Assembly: GCA_002689655.1 (NCBI GenBank)
Contig: NZHC01000009.1
Location: 1-64,000, forward strand
Length of the DNA stretch: 64,000 bases
Direction: 5' to 3'
Source of the DNA: Rhodopirellula sp.
Lineage (GTDB): Bacteria; Planctomycetota; Planctomycetia; Pirellulales; Pirellulaceae
The notes beneath the pieces were generated by a model. The model saw only the letters and a list, made by a program, of their open reading frames with translations. It did no database searches and was not told where the DNA came from. Below are positions 16,843 through 25,021 of the stretch, piece after piece. A program made the position numbers and the translations under genes. Positions within the stretch are counted from its first letter, which is position 1. Each line of letters starts with the position of its first letter.

Positions 16843-19226
16843 GGCAGCGTCCCGATTACATAGTGCACACTACTCTCAATTTCGCACCCTTCAATTGCGG
16901 TGACATCAGGCATCACATCACACACTGCAACAAAAAAGCCAAGAGGTAATTCGTTTTGGATCTGAAGGGATTGACGAAGCCAATCCTCGAACCTTCCTCC
17001 AGTCAAGCTGCTCCCACCATGCAATTTTCGACTCAGCTCGGCCGCAAGATCTTTGAGCCCCCCACCCCATCCACTTCCACGACCTCCCCGAGAACCGTTC
17101 GCAGCCACAGGGTTGTGGTCGAGGTAGTAATTACCCAACACCGTTCTTGCTGCTGCTTCGGTTAATGCCTCCGCAACTTGCGACTGACCAGGCTCAAGAT
17201 TCCTAACCTGCCAGTAGGATCCCTCACGATCGCGCACCACGGCATCGTTAATTCGAAACTTAAATTCATTCGCGACTTTACACTTCGGCTCTTTTACATC
17301 GGTTCGTGTTACCGTCAATCTTCCTACATCAAACCGAGGTCGATGCGACACGAACTGCTTCTGCTCACGAGAGGGAAGCAGGCTGGAGCCAAAACGTTGA
17401 TTCTTTTCGGTAACCGTCACCGCCCCCAGCGGTGTTGTCGTCATGTTATGACGCGACTCCCACGCTTTAAAATCCGGACGTCGTACAGGAAACACCGCCG
17501 CATCAGCCGGAAACGTTAACCCAGCACGGGGACTGATCGGTGCAAAGTACGTTTCACGCACACGCTCGCCAGCAGCTCCCGTCGCCCCATCGACCCAAGT
17601 TATTTGCCGTATTCGACCAAGGGTAGAAAATCCATCCGCGGCAAGACCGTAAGCGAACATACTCACTGTGGTTACCATGGCGAGAACCGGAGCGATCACG
17701 AACATTAGATACCCGCGGCCACTTTTTGTCGTTCGGCGATAAGCAACAGGGCCGACAAGAACCACAAAGATCGCCAAAAAGGTCACCAACACATAAATAG
17801 GTGGCTGAGCAACACCTGGCACCAGCCACTTTTTGTATTCAGCATTGCCAAGTATCGGCTCTACACCGCGTCGCAAAACTGGAGACACGTCCTTTGCCAT
17901 CAACTTTGCGTAGCAATCCCACTTCACACGATTCAGCAAGCCAGCATCCGTGACCTCTGACAGTGCGTCATTGGCGGTCACCGCAGGGCCAGAACCATCT
18001 GCCTTGACACCACTCACCGCAATGGCTTTGCCTGCCCCCAATGCAACTCCATGAAAGCCGAGAGTGACAGCAGGCGATGCGACGTCACCCTCAGCGTCAT
18101 TGACGCTTTTGCCAGCACTCAGTGGCTGAAGTTTCCAAGAAACCGAAACCGGTATTCCGGCGCGCAAAAAGTCTTCCCGGGAAAACCCCAAATGTTCCAA
18201 GGTGAAGTCGGATTTCCTCGTCACAGCTCGGTCGAACAGAGACTCCAGATCCGCTTGTGACTCAACATCCAAAAGACCAAGAGTACCACCACAGAGCGTC
18301 CACCCTAGCAGGGCATCCCACTCAGCTTGGCGAGCTTTAATGTCCATCATTGCTGCTTTGGTTAAGACAATAAAATCCCAACGCTGATAGCCGCGCCAAT
18401 CCTTCGGCAAAGTTCCAGCCCCGCAGCACATGGCTGCAGCAGGAAACGCCCCAAACTTCCCCATGTTATGGTTGGTGCGCCACGGGCGATTTGAATCAAA
18501 AGACCAAGGCAGACGCATAGAGTTCAAGGCGGTAGAGTCAGCAGCACTCAAGTCAGTCCGTGTAATCAACAGCAGGTCAAGTGCCAGCTCACCGACCGCC
18601 TGCTGCTCCCAACGCAGATAACCACCCAGATTTTGATATTCAGATGTGGTTCCAACCACGCCCCGAAATCCCGGTAACACGGCACCATCCTGACTAACCA
18701 ATACTTCATACCCATTGCCCATCATCCACTTGGGAAGGTAGCGGATCCATTTCTTGTTTTTGGTGCCCTGCGGCACGAAAATCGGGATATCAACTGAAAG
18801 ACGATTGTCATCAGGCGTTTGTGTTGCTCGGTGATTGATAATCTGATAGCCCAAACGCAAGTCTGCTGTCGTAGCAATCTGCGATGTAAACACAATTTCA
18901 ACTGGCTGATAGCCCACACCAGAGAAATCAGTAAACCCAACCGAAGTACTAAAACCAACTCTCGGTTTGACACCACCAACACCGCGGTTTGTAAAAGAGA
19001 AACGCCCCACGTGCGACGCACCATCAGGCAACTCAGCACGAGCGATGTGATCCACATTGCAGAAGCAACCCACCGCAACCACAACAAAACAATTGACCAA
19101 CGCGAAAGCGTTCAGCTTGTATCCTGCCCACCGTTTTGCAGCCAATGCATCGTTGTTTATTTTTACGTTGCTGACCATGGACAAAACCCTGTCGATTTGC
19201 ATTTTACAAACATTCGAAATTTTCAA
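16839..19226 (-). CDS. Large membrane protein of ABC operon, function unknown
   Basis: The frame gives up to 795 residues. It has a hydrophobic N-terminal segment (LVNCFVVVAVGCFC, about 45-58) that acts as signal or anchor, a periplasmic domain of about 400 residues, two membrane helices at about 475-494 and 502-525, and a C-terminal domain of 270 residues. The segment LPKDWRGYQRWDFIVLTKAA... WDALLGWTLCGGTLGLL resembles the glutamine-amidotransferase-like fold found in planctomycete envelope proteins. The start is uncertain: a TTG at 19226 overlaps the upstream stop, while ATGs occur at 19202 and 19178, the latter after an AGGG. Its place in the operon suggests an auxiliary subunit like GldG of gliding/ABC systems; that is inference. 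Confidence 0.8.
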   Translation of the reverse strand: MKISNVCKMQIDRVLSMVSNVKINNDALAAKRWAGYKLNAFALVNCFVVVAVGCFCNVDHIARAELPDGASHVGRFSFTNRGVGGVKPRVGFSTSVGFTDFSGVGYQPVEIVFTSQIATTADLRLGYQIINHRATQTPDDNRLSVDIPIFVPQGTKNKKWIRYLPKWMMGNGYEVLVSQDGAVLPGFRGVVGTTSEYQNLGGYLRWEQQAVGELALDLLLITRTDLSAADSTALNSMRLPWSFDSNRPWRTNHNMGKFGAFPAAAMCCGAGTLPKDWRGYQRWDFIVLTKAAMMDIKARQAEWDALLGWTLCGGTLGLLDVESQADLESLFDRAVTRKSDFTLEHLGFSREDFLRAGIPVSVSWKLQPLSAGKSVNDAEGDVASPAVTLGFHGVALGAGKAIAVSGVKADGSGPAVTANDALSEVTDAGLLNRVKWDCYAKLMAKDVSPVLRRGVEPILGNAEYKKWLVPGVAQPPIYVLVTFLAIFVVLVGPVAYRRTTKSGRGYLMFVIAPVLAMVTTVSMFAYGLAADGFSTLGRIRQITWVDGATGAAGERVRETYFAPISPRAGLTFPADAAVFPVRRPDFKAWESRHNMTTTPLGAVTVTEKNQRFGSSLLPSREQKQFVSHRPRFDVGRLTVTRTDVKEPKCKVANEFKFRINDAVVRDREGSYWQVRNLEPGQSQVAEALTEAAARTVLGNYYLDHNPVAANGSRGGRGSGWGGGLKDLAAELSRKLHGGSSLTGGRFEDWLRQSLQIQNELPLGFFVAVCDVMPDVTAIEGCEIESSVHYVIGTLP

Positions 19227-19546
19227 TTCGATGGATCCGTAGGTGGCAAAATCTGGGGTGGTAACTGCCCATCGGCGAATGGGCTACCAGGCTCCGCCAA
19301 ATCACGGCGTGGTCGCAAGCCTGCCATGATCCACTGCACGAGAAAGAAAAGATAACCGACCAAAAAAAATGACAACACAGATCCCAACATCATCAACAGG
19401 CTGATCGCGATGATGTAGCCTGCGTATGCAGCTTGTACCATCGCACCAAGCAACGCGAAAACAAACGTTACCCCAAACAGAAAACGGAACGAGAATCGCG
19501 GCAACAAGCGACTTTTCAACAGAGGTTCGACAGATGGAGTGCTCAA
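19223..19546 (-). CDS. Small membrane protein, first gene of ABC operon
   Basis: This 107-residue protein has two or three hydrophobic segments (FLFGVTFVFALLGAMVQAAY, then IIAISLLMMLGSVLSFFLVG and LFFLVQWIMAG) and a Pro-rich C-terminal tail. No ATG is available: the frame opens after a TAA just upstream, so TTG at 19546 is the likely start. It overlaps the next gene by four bases. I do not recognise the family. Position suggests a membrane partner of the following large protein and ABC transporter. Confidence 0.7.
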   Translation of the reverse strand: MSTPSVEPLLKSRLLPRFSFRFLFGVTFVFALLGAMVQAAYAGYIIAISLLMMLGSVLSFFLVGYLFFLVQWIMAGLRPRRDLAEPGSPFADGQLPPQILPPTDPSN

Positions 19547-20290
19547 AGTACTGCAACCAATTTAAATGTTTAACTCCCGCACACCGCTCAAAATGGAGCC
19601 AAAATCACGACGATCAATCTAATCACCAACCAAATGACTTAATCTTCCTCGCTTGTGCTGCCTTTGAGTACCGCTGCAAAAGTTCAGTTTGGAACAACAT
19701 TGCAATTCAGCCAGCCAGTTCCCCGGCCAAAACTCACAACGAACAGCCTGCCAACGTCGGCGACATTTCCTGTTCGCCACGTCGACCCCAGCCGCAGTGA
19801 TCCGCCAAGAAGAAAAGCAGAACGAACAAAATACAGTGACCTGAACGGTCCTGAACCGTTAGATCTTAACGTGCGGCAAGCCCCCGCGAGAAGTCCCCAA
19901 CATTCATGATCGTTACTGTAAACATCGAAAAGTTTCCAAACCAGAAGCTACTTGATGAATTTGCTACGCCCAACGTGAGCATTCAAAATCGTTAGATTAA
20001 CGCTTACGCCAGTATTACACCTTTTGAATAAGGTGTACCTGGCCGGGTGCCCCCAAATCGAGCACTTCAGACACAGGCGACACCCACCACTCTGTCCATT
20101 CAATCAACTGAATCCACGGTCACTGCCAATGCCACATGAACGAAACGCGAAAGCTTGATATCATTTCAGACCGCACAACCCCGAACCCCACCCTAGGCTC
20201 AAACCCGATTCCTATGCCTCGCTGAACACGTCAGCACGTGGCGGCCACGCTCGCACGATCATTCACATTCTCCAACCCAAAGTATCCCCC
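19547..20290. other. Divergent intergenic region, no gene seen
   Basis: 744 bases between the ABC operon (minus) and the membrane-anchored hypothetical gene (plus). Promoters for both are expected. Apart from the hairpin at 20016-20037 I see no gene, repeat or RNA signature. Confidence 0.5.
20016..20037. repeat. 8-bp inverted repeat in intergenic region
   Basis: TACACCTT and AAGGTGTA are perfect arms around a 6-base loop (TTGAAT). No T-run follows on either strand, so an operator or structural role is as likely as termination. Confidence 0.5.
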
Positions 20291-21010
20291 ATGTCAGATT
20301 CGCAAACGACTCCTGAACCATCTACCCCCACCACTCCCACCGAACCATCCAAGGGCAGTTCAAAGCGATTGGTCATTCTGCTCTCCGTCCTTGCTGTCAG
20401 CCTCGCAGCCATGGGCTACGATCGATACGTTGCGAAACCGGCAGTCGAAGCAGCCTACGCCGCCATCCTCGCCGAAAACGGCAAAGTCTACAGGACCAAG
20501 GGCAAAACGTTTACGAACAAAGATGTGCAGAAACTGATTGGCAAGACCCCAGCCAAAACACTGACAGACGCTGACGGCAACACAGTAGAGATTTATCAGT
20601 GGCGAGCTGGCCTGCCCATTCGAACCCACGACTTATTCGCTATCTACCAACCCAAAGGCGACAGTCTGATATTTCGAGAGGGTGGCACCGGGAACTACGA
20701 AGAGATCCTCAAGGCGAGTGCTAACATGAGCCAAGAGACCACCCTGATCATACCAACCAAAGAAGACTTGGATGACTATGCCCGTGCCGATCGTGAATCG
20801 AATACGGAAGTCGGTGATACGGACGCACTTTCCGATGCTGATCAAGAGTCGCTAGAACAAGCGGAGGAAGACAAGGCGAACAGCAAACAAAAAGCTGCAG
20901 ACGAAGCGGACGAGGGCTCCGGCGGTACGAATTCACCTGATGCTGAATCCCCCGTCCCCGGTTCAGAACCCAGCAAGCCCCAGCCCAGCGTCAATTCCTC
21001 CGCCGCTTAA
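20291..21010 (+). CDS. Membrane-anchored protein with acidic tail, function unknown
   Basis: This 239-residue protein starts with a Pro/Thr/Ser-rich cytoplasmic stretch (residues 1-24), followed by one membrane helix (RLVILLSVLAVSLAAMGY, about 26-43). A compact central domain (about 50-150) has KVYRTKGKTFTNKDVQKLIG and GNTVEIYQWRAGLP, which looks like a small beta-containing extracytoplasmic domain. The last 80 residues are acidic, Gln/Ser/Pro-rich and probably disordered. I recognise no family. It is alone on its strand between the divergent ABC operon and the convergent TauE gene. Confidence 0.7.
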   Translation: MSDSQTTPEPSTPTTPTEPSKGSSKRLVILLSVLAVSLAAMGYDRYVAKPAVEAAYAAILAENGKVYRTKGKTFTNKDVQKLIGKTPAKTLTDADGNTVEIYQWRAGLPIRTHDLFAIYQPKGDSLIFREGGTGNYEEILKASANMSQETTLIIPTKEDLDDYARADRESNTEVGDTDALSDADQESLEQAEEDKANSKQKAADEADEGSGGTNSPDAESPVPGSEPSKPQPSVNSSAA

Positions 21011-21386
21011 AATTCTGCAGTATCCCCTGCTGAAAAATCTGCTACCTCACTTGGCCCGCTGGACATCACGAGCCGCATGCAACTACGTCAGCGGCATTCA
21101 AAGAGTGCCGCTCATGGCTGATCACAATAATTGAACCAGCACGGCAAGGCGACGATCCTTGGAAAAGATGGGCTCGATCCATAACGCAGATACCCCACGA
21201 TCACGAACGATCAAGTTTGACCAAGCGGAACACAGCTGGCCTTCTGTGAACAACGCTGGCCTTCTGTGAACAATGGAAACTGAACGTTGGACAATTTTTG
21301 TCCGGATTGGTCTCAGAGAGTAGCCCTGAAGGGTGCAAGTGGCGCTGACCCGATTTAGCAGGGCGCTTTCACAACCTTCGGCCCAG
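21011..21386. other. Convergent intergenic region, no gene seen
   Basis: 376 bases between the convergent hypothetical and TauE/SafE genes. It contains a 20-bp tandem duplication (21235-21274); otherwise no gene or T-run hairpin was found. Confidence 0.5.
21235..21274. repeat. 20-bp tandem duplication, 2 copies, intergenic
   Basis: Two adjacent 20-base units beginning GCTGGCCTTCTGTGAACAA differ only in the last base. The period is not a multiple of three, consistent with noncoding DNA. Confidence 0.9.
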
Positions 21387-22148
21387 TCAATTCAGCATTG
21401 GGCCAATGACTCCTGCGGCCCCCATCAGCAACAGCAACCCGAGCGTAACTCGTCGCAACCGCTGACGCCCAAGCATGCTCCCGAACTTCAGCCCAAAATA
21501 CGTCACGACCCACAGCACTGGAATCATTGCCAACGCTAACAAACCCGGCTCGATGACTTCGTTCCCAAACGCAATGTAAAGAAAGGCCAGCGCAGGAAAA
21601 ATGCTGACCAGATACATCATAAAAAGAAAACTTCTTGTCTTCTCAGTGCTCCAGTCGTGTGCCTGCACCCAAAACACCATGGGCGGGCCGCCCATGCCAA
21701 CAAGCCCTTGAAAGAAACCGGACAACGGAAAAGCGACCATAGCCCAAACCGGGGGAAGATGCTTGCGTGGTGTGGGCCGGATGAAAATAATTGCGAGTGT
21801 CACCAGTAAAACAATCACACCCACCAATTGCCTAATCGTCTCTTCATTAACCGAATCCATCCACTGAAGAACGATGATTCCCGTTGGAAGAAACAGCACA
21901 CGCCCTAAACCCGGCCAAACAATCGATTTCGGCTCGATCGACTCACGCAAACTCCAGACTCCCCAAATATTTTGTGGAATCGTCGCAACGAGCAATGAAC
22001 ATTGCGCTGCAGGGATGCTGTAACCAAACCACAGCAGAGCAGGAACGATAACAAGCCCGGCCGCAAACCCGGCGGCGGCTTGAACAAAAATCCCGACGCA
22101 TAATATCGCAGCAAACGGGAAGAGCGAAAGAATCATCTCAACATCCAT
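21387..22148 (-). CDS. TauE/SafE family anion permease
   Basis: This 253-residue inner-membrane protein has about eight hydrophobic segments. The N-terminal GIFVQAAAGFAAGLVIVPALL and mid-protein GFFQGLVGMGGPPMVFW are the paired repeats of the TauE/SafE/YfcA family. Members export or import sulfite, sulfoacetate, taurine-derived anions and other small organic anions. It follows a MalK-like ABC ATPase gene with 32 bases between, so cotranscription is probable although the two families are not normally partners. Substrate unknown. Confidence 0.93.
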   Translation of the reverse strand: MDVEMILSLFPFAAILCVGIFVQAAAGFAAGLVIVPALLWFGYSIPAAQCSLLVATIPQNIWGVWSLRESIEPKSIVWPGLGRVLFLPTGIIVLQWMDSVNEETIRQLVGVIVLLVTLAIIFIRPTPRKHLPPVWAMVAFPLSGFFQGLVGMGGPPMVFWVQAHDWSTEKTRSFLFMMYLVSIFPALAFLYIAFGNEVIEPGLLALAMIPVLWVVTYFGLKFGSMLGRQRLRRVTLGLLLLMGAAGVIGPMLN

Positions 22149-22180
22149 GCTTGCATCGTAGCCGAATGGCGGTCAAATCG

Positions 22181-23302
22181 TCAGGCTACGTCACGCAACT
22201 TCAGTCGCTGCTCGGTCAAACGCGAAAACACATGTAAATTACCTGCGGGAACCCACAAAGAGAAAATTTTGCCGTCTGACGAGCCAATGCTTTCTGTCAA
22301 AGCCTGGTCAGAGCGATCAAATACAGCAACAAAACGCCAACCATTCGCCGACAGGGCAACTTCATTCACTCCTTCAACGACCCTGCCATCCTGCATCACT
22401 GCCCGAAAACTCAAGCCTTGCCCACGGGTATCTGCGTCAAGCCCTCTACACTCACGGAACGCGTTTGGCCGCAGCCCAACTAAAATGGGCCCGTCGGCAG
22501 CATCGACCCGCAGATCATCGCCTGCAATCACGTCTGATTGCTCGCCGGGTTGAATGACGCCATCCACCAATTCGGCTTGCAGCCAATTCATGGTAGGTGT
22601 CCCAATTGACTTGGCGACGGCGATGGTTTGCGGTTGATCATAGACTCGTGCGGGCGTGCCAACTTGGATAACTCTGCCACCATCCATGACAGCAATTTGA
22701 TCTGCCATCCGCATTGCTTCACTTCCATCATGCGTAACGTGCACCGTTGTTCCGGGCACGCTTTGATGCCACCGCAGAATATCTCTCTGCAACCGCTGAC
22801 GCACTGCAATGTCCAACCCCGACAAAGGTTCATCCAGCAATCGAACGGCCGCCTTCTTTGCGACGGCAGTCGCAAGTGCTGCGCGTCGCATTTCACCCCC
22901 GCTCAGTTGCCGCGGCAACCTGCCCAGCAATGGGCCAACTCCCGTCATGCGGACCGCATCAGAAAAATGCGACTCCAACTCGCTCTTTGAAAAACGCCCC
23001 CGCAAGGCAAGACGGATGGTTTGCTCGACGGTCAAATGCGGATACAGGCCGTCATTTTGGAACACCATGGACACATTGCGTTTCCGCGGGGTAACCCTAG
23101 TCACGTCGTTTCCGTTCATGACGATCTTACCCGTGGCCGGGTTTTCTAGCCCTGCAATCATCCGCAGCGTCGTTGTCTTGCCGCTCCCACTCGGTCCCAG
23201 CAAAACAACATAGCTGCCGGCATCGATTTTCAAACTGAGATTTTCGATCACCACTTGGTCACCAAAACTCTTGGTCAAACCACAAAGTTGGACGCTTGTC
23301 AT
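22181..23302 (-). CDS. MalK/UgpC-like ABC ATPase
   Basis: This 373-residue protein has Walker A GPSGSGKT near residue 37, signature LSGGEMRRAA, Walker B AVRLLDEPLSGLD and H-loop HVTHDGSEAM. A C-terminal domain of about 130 residues (after TMNWLQAELVDGV) resembles the TOBE/OB regulatory domain of sugar importers. The ATG at 23302 (MTSVQLCGLTKSFG) is chosen because the ABC fold begins there; the frame extends 33 residues upstream without family character. No permease or binding-protein gene of this importer class is within view, so it is an orphan ATPase that may serve distant permeases. TauE/SafE follows in the same direction. Confidence 0.92.
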   Translation of the reverse strand: MTSVQLCGLTKSFGDQVVIENLSLKIDAGSYVVLLGPSGSGKTTTLRMIAGLENPATGKIVMNGNDVTRVTPRKRNVSMVFQNDGLYPHLTVEQTIRLALRGRFSKSELESHFSDAVRMTGVGPLLGRLPRQLSGGEMRRAALATAVAKKAAVRLLDEPLSGLDIAVRQRLQRDILRWHQSVPGTTVHVTHDGSEAMRMADQIAVMDGGRVIQVGTPARVYDQPQTIAVAKSIGTPTMNWLQAELVDGVIQPGEQSDVIAGDDLRVDAADGPILVGLRPNAFRECRGLDADTRGQGLSFRAVMQDGRVVEGVNEVALSANGWRFVAVFDRSDQALTESIGSSDGKIFSLWVPAGNLHVFSRLTEQRLKLRDVA

Positions 23303-23930
23303 ACAATTTAAACGTTTCGAAGAAAGTGCAAGGATAGGCCGCTGCGACCAATCAGTAACGCAAACCGCAGCACACGAGACTTCCACGCATCGGCGTAACA
23401 TTCCCCATGATACCTAAGCAGTAAAGAAGTGATACGTCGGGAGAACAAAGGTTGGCATCTCCTGAAAAAACCCCACGCCGAACGGCCACTTGGGAATCAA
23501 GGATACTGGCGAGTCAATGCGACCCGCCAGCGAGAGGCCCTAGTCAACGATCGCTCCGCAACAGACAAAGTTGACCGTCCCCTTCCCAGTGACCAGTGCA
23601 CCCAGTGACCAGTGCACCCAGTGACCAGTGCACCCAGTGACCAGTGCACGCAATGACCAGGGAACGCATCGCCCGGGGAACCGGTTGTCACCTCAATTAA
23701 GATGTCACATCACAAAAAGGCTTACCGGAAAATGAACGGACAAACGTGCCGGAATCCACAAATCCCATTGCAAAAAGATCCACTGACCCAGAAGGTCCAG
23801 ATTACTGACGCATGAAACCGCAATGACTGACCCAGAAAACCCAGAGTTCAGAACAGACCGAATAAACTTGCCACTTATCGTCAAGTTGAGCGATAATGAG
23901 TCAACGACATTTCCACACAGGAGTTTCCTG
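23303..23930. other. Divergent intergenic region with tandem array
   Basis: 628 bases between the orphan ABC ATPase gene (minus) and msrB (plus). It holds the 16-bp tandem array at 23585-23648 and must contain both promoters. No gene is supported; the open frame upstream of msrB is only an in-frame extension of that gene. Confidence 0.6.
23585..23648. repeat. 16-bp tandem array, 4 perfect copies, intergenic
   Basis: Four perfect head-to-tail copies of CCCAGTGACCAGTGCA, followed by degenerate half-copies to about 23665. It lies between divergent promoters, so copy number could alter spacing of regulatory sites. Confidence 0.95.
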
Positions 23931-24503
23931 ATGACGATGAAAAATAGATTTGAATGGCTACTCTGCGGCATTACGACCATTGCGATCGCGGCGGCACCAG
24001 GTGCATGGCCAACGCTTGCACAGGATGAAACACCAGCTAAGCCTGCCGCGACCGAGCCACCCTACAAACCAAAAACCAAAAGAGAACTGCAGCGACAACT
24101 CACGCCCCTGCAATTCCAAGTCACGCAAAACGAAGGCACCGAACCTGCATTCAAGAATCGCTACTGGAACAACAAAAAGAAGGGTGTCTACAAGTGCATT
24201 GTGTGCGACCAAACCCTGTTCACAAGCAATACCAAGTACAAGTCGGGAACAGGTTGGCCCAGCTTTTACACACCTTACAAGTCCGACAACGTAGCGTACC
24301 GGAAGGACAACAAATTTTTTTACACACGCATCGAAGTGCACTGCTCAAGGTGCGAAGCACATCTCGGGCACGTTTTCGATGATGGACCAGAACCTTCAGG
24401 AAAACGTTACTGCATGAACAGCGCGTCAATGAAATTCGCCGAGGAACGTGCCGTCAAAAAAATGCGTGGGAACGAAAACAAGCCTGAACAAACTCAGAAG
24501 TGA
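23931..24503 (+). CDS. msrB: Exported peptide-methionine (R)-S-oxide reductase
   Basis: Reduces methionine-(R)-sulfoxide in proteins. The ATG at 23931 is chosen because AGGAG sits eight bases upstream. The resulting 190-residue protein begins with a signal peptide (hydrophobic core LLCGITTIAIAAA, cleaved near LAQDE), so the enzyme acts outside the cytoplasm. The MsrB domain shows TGWPSF, zinc cysteines C89/C92 (CIVC) and C138/C141 (CSRC), HLGHVFDDG, and catalytic Cys161 in RYCMNS. The C-terminus is Lys-rich. It is alone, followed by a strong terminator. Confidence 0.97.
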   Translation: MTMKNRFEWLLCGITTIAIAAAPGAWPTLAQDETPAKPAATEPPYKPKTKRELQRQLTPLQFQVTQNEGTEPAFKNRYWNNKKKGVYKCIVCDQTLFTSNTKYKSGTGWPSFYTPYKSDNVAYRKDNKFFYTRIEVHCSRCEAHLGHVFDDGPEPSGKRYCMNSASMKFAEERAVKKMRGNENKPEQTQK

Positions 24504-24537
24504 TTGACTCGCCAACTTCGTTAACGCTCGCAACCAA

Positions 24538-24562
24538 CGCAGCCCGGTGGCTGCGATTTTTT
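24538..24562 (+). terminator. Rho-independent terminator after msrB
   Basis: A perfect 7-bp GC-rich stem (CGCAGCC / GGCTGCG) with a 4-base loop is followed by A and six T. It lies 34 bases past the msrB stop. Confidence 0.93.
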
Positions 24563-25021
24563 CATTATCCCTGAACCTGTAATTTTGAGCTTTACCCCGT
24601 TTTCTTGACCTTAGGATTCTTGACCTTCACCCGGGGTGGTTGCAGACAGCTCCACTGACATGAACACGACCGACTCGGTGAACCCCAACCAGAATTGCAC
24701 TCATTTTCCCCACACTGCCCGGATCAGCAAAACAACATCCCAACTGACGGATAATTAAACAGACAAACGTTTCGCCAATGTTGCCACCCCATTGAACAAA
24801 CGATCCAGAAAGCACTCCGGAATCCACCGGCCCCGGTTCAAAACCAACGGTCGCAAAATAAATCATTTGCGGATGACACCAGACCTGTGCTCGTCGTTTC
24901 TGAGCCCCACGCCAAATACAACGTCGAAATTACCTGTCATCCGGGAACATTTGAAGGTGCGTGCAACGCTCTTGAAGATTAGATTGTTGTCTTCTCATTC
25001 AACATTGCCGTGGAATCCACC
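24563..25021. other. Intergenic region, no gene seen
   Basis: About 460 bases between the msrB terminator and the DPP-IV-like gene. It should hold the promoter of the peptidase gene; no supported gene or repeat. Confidence 0.5.
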
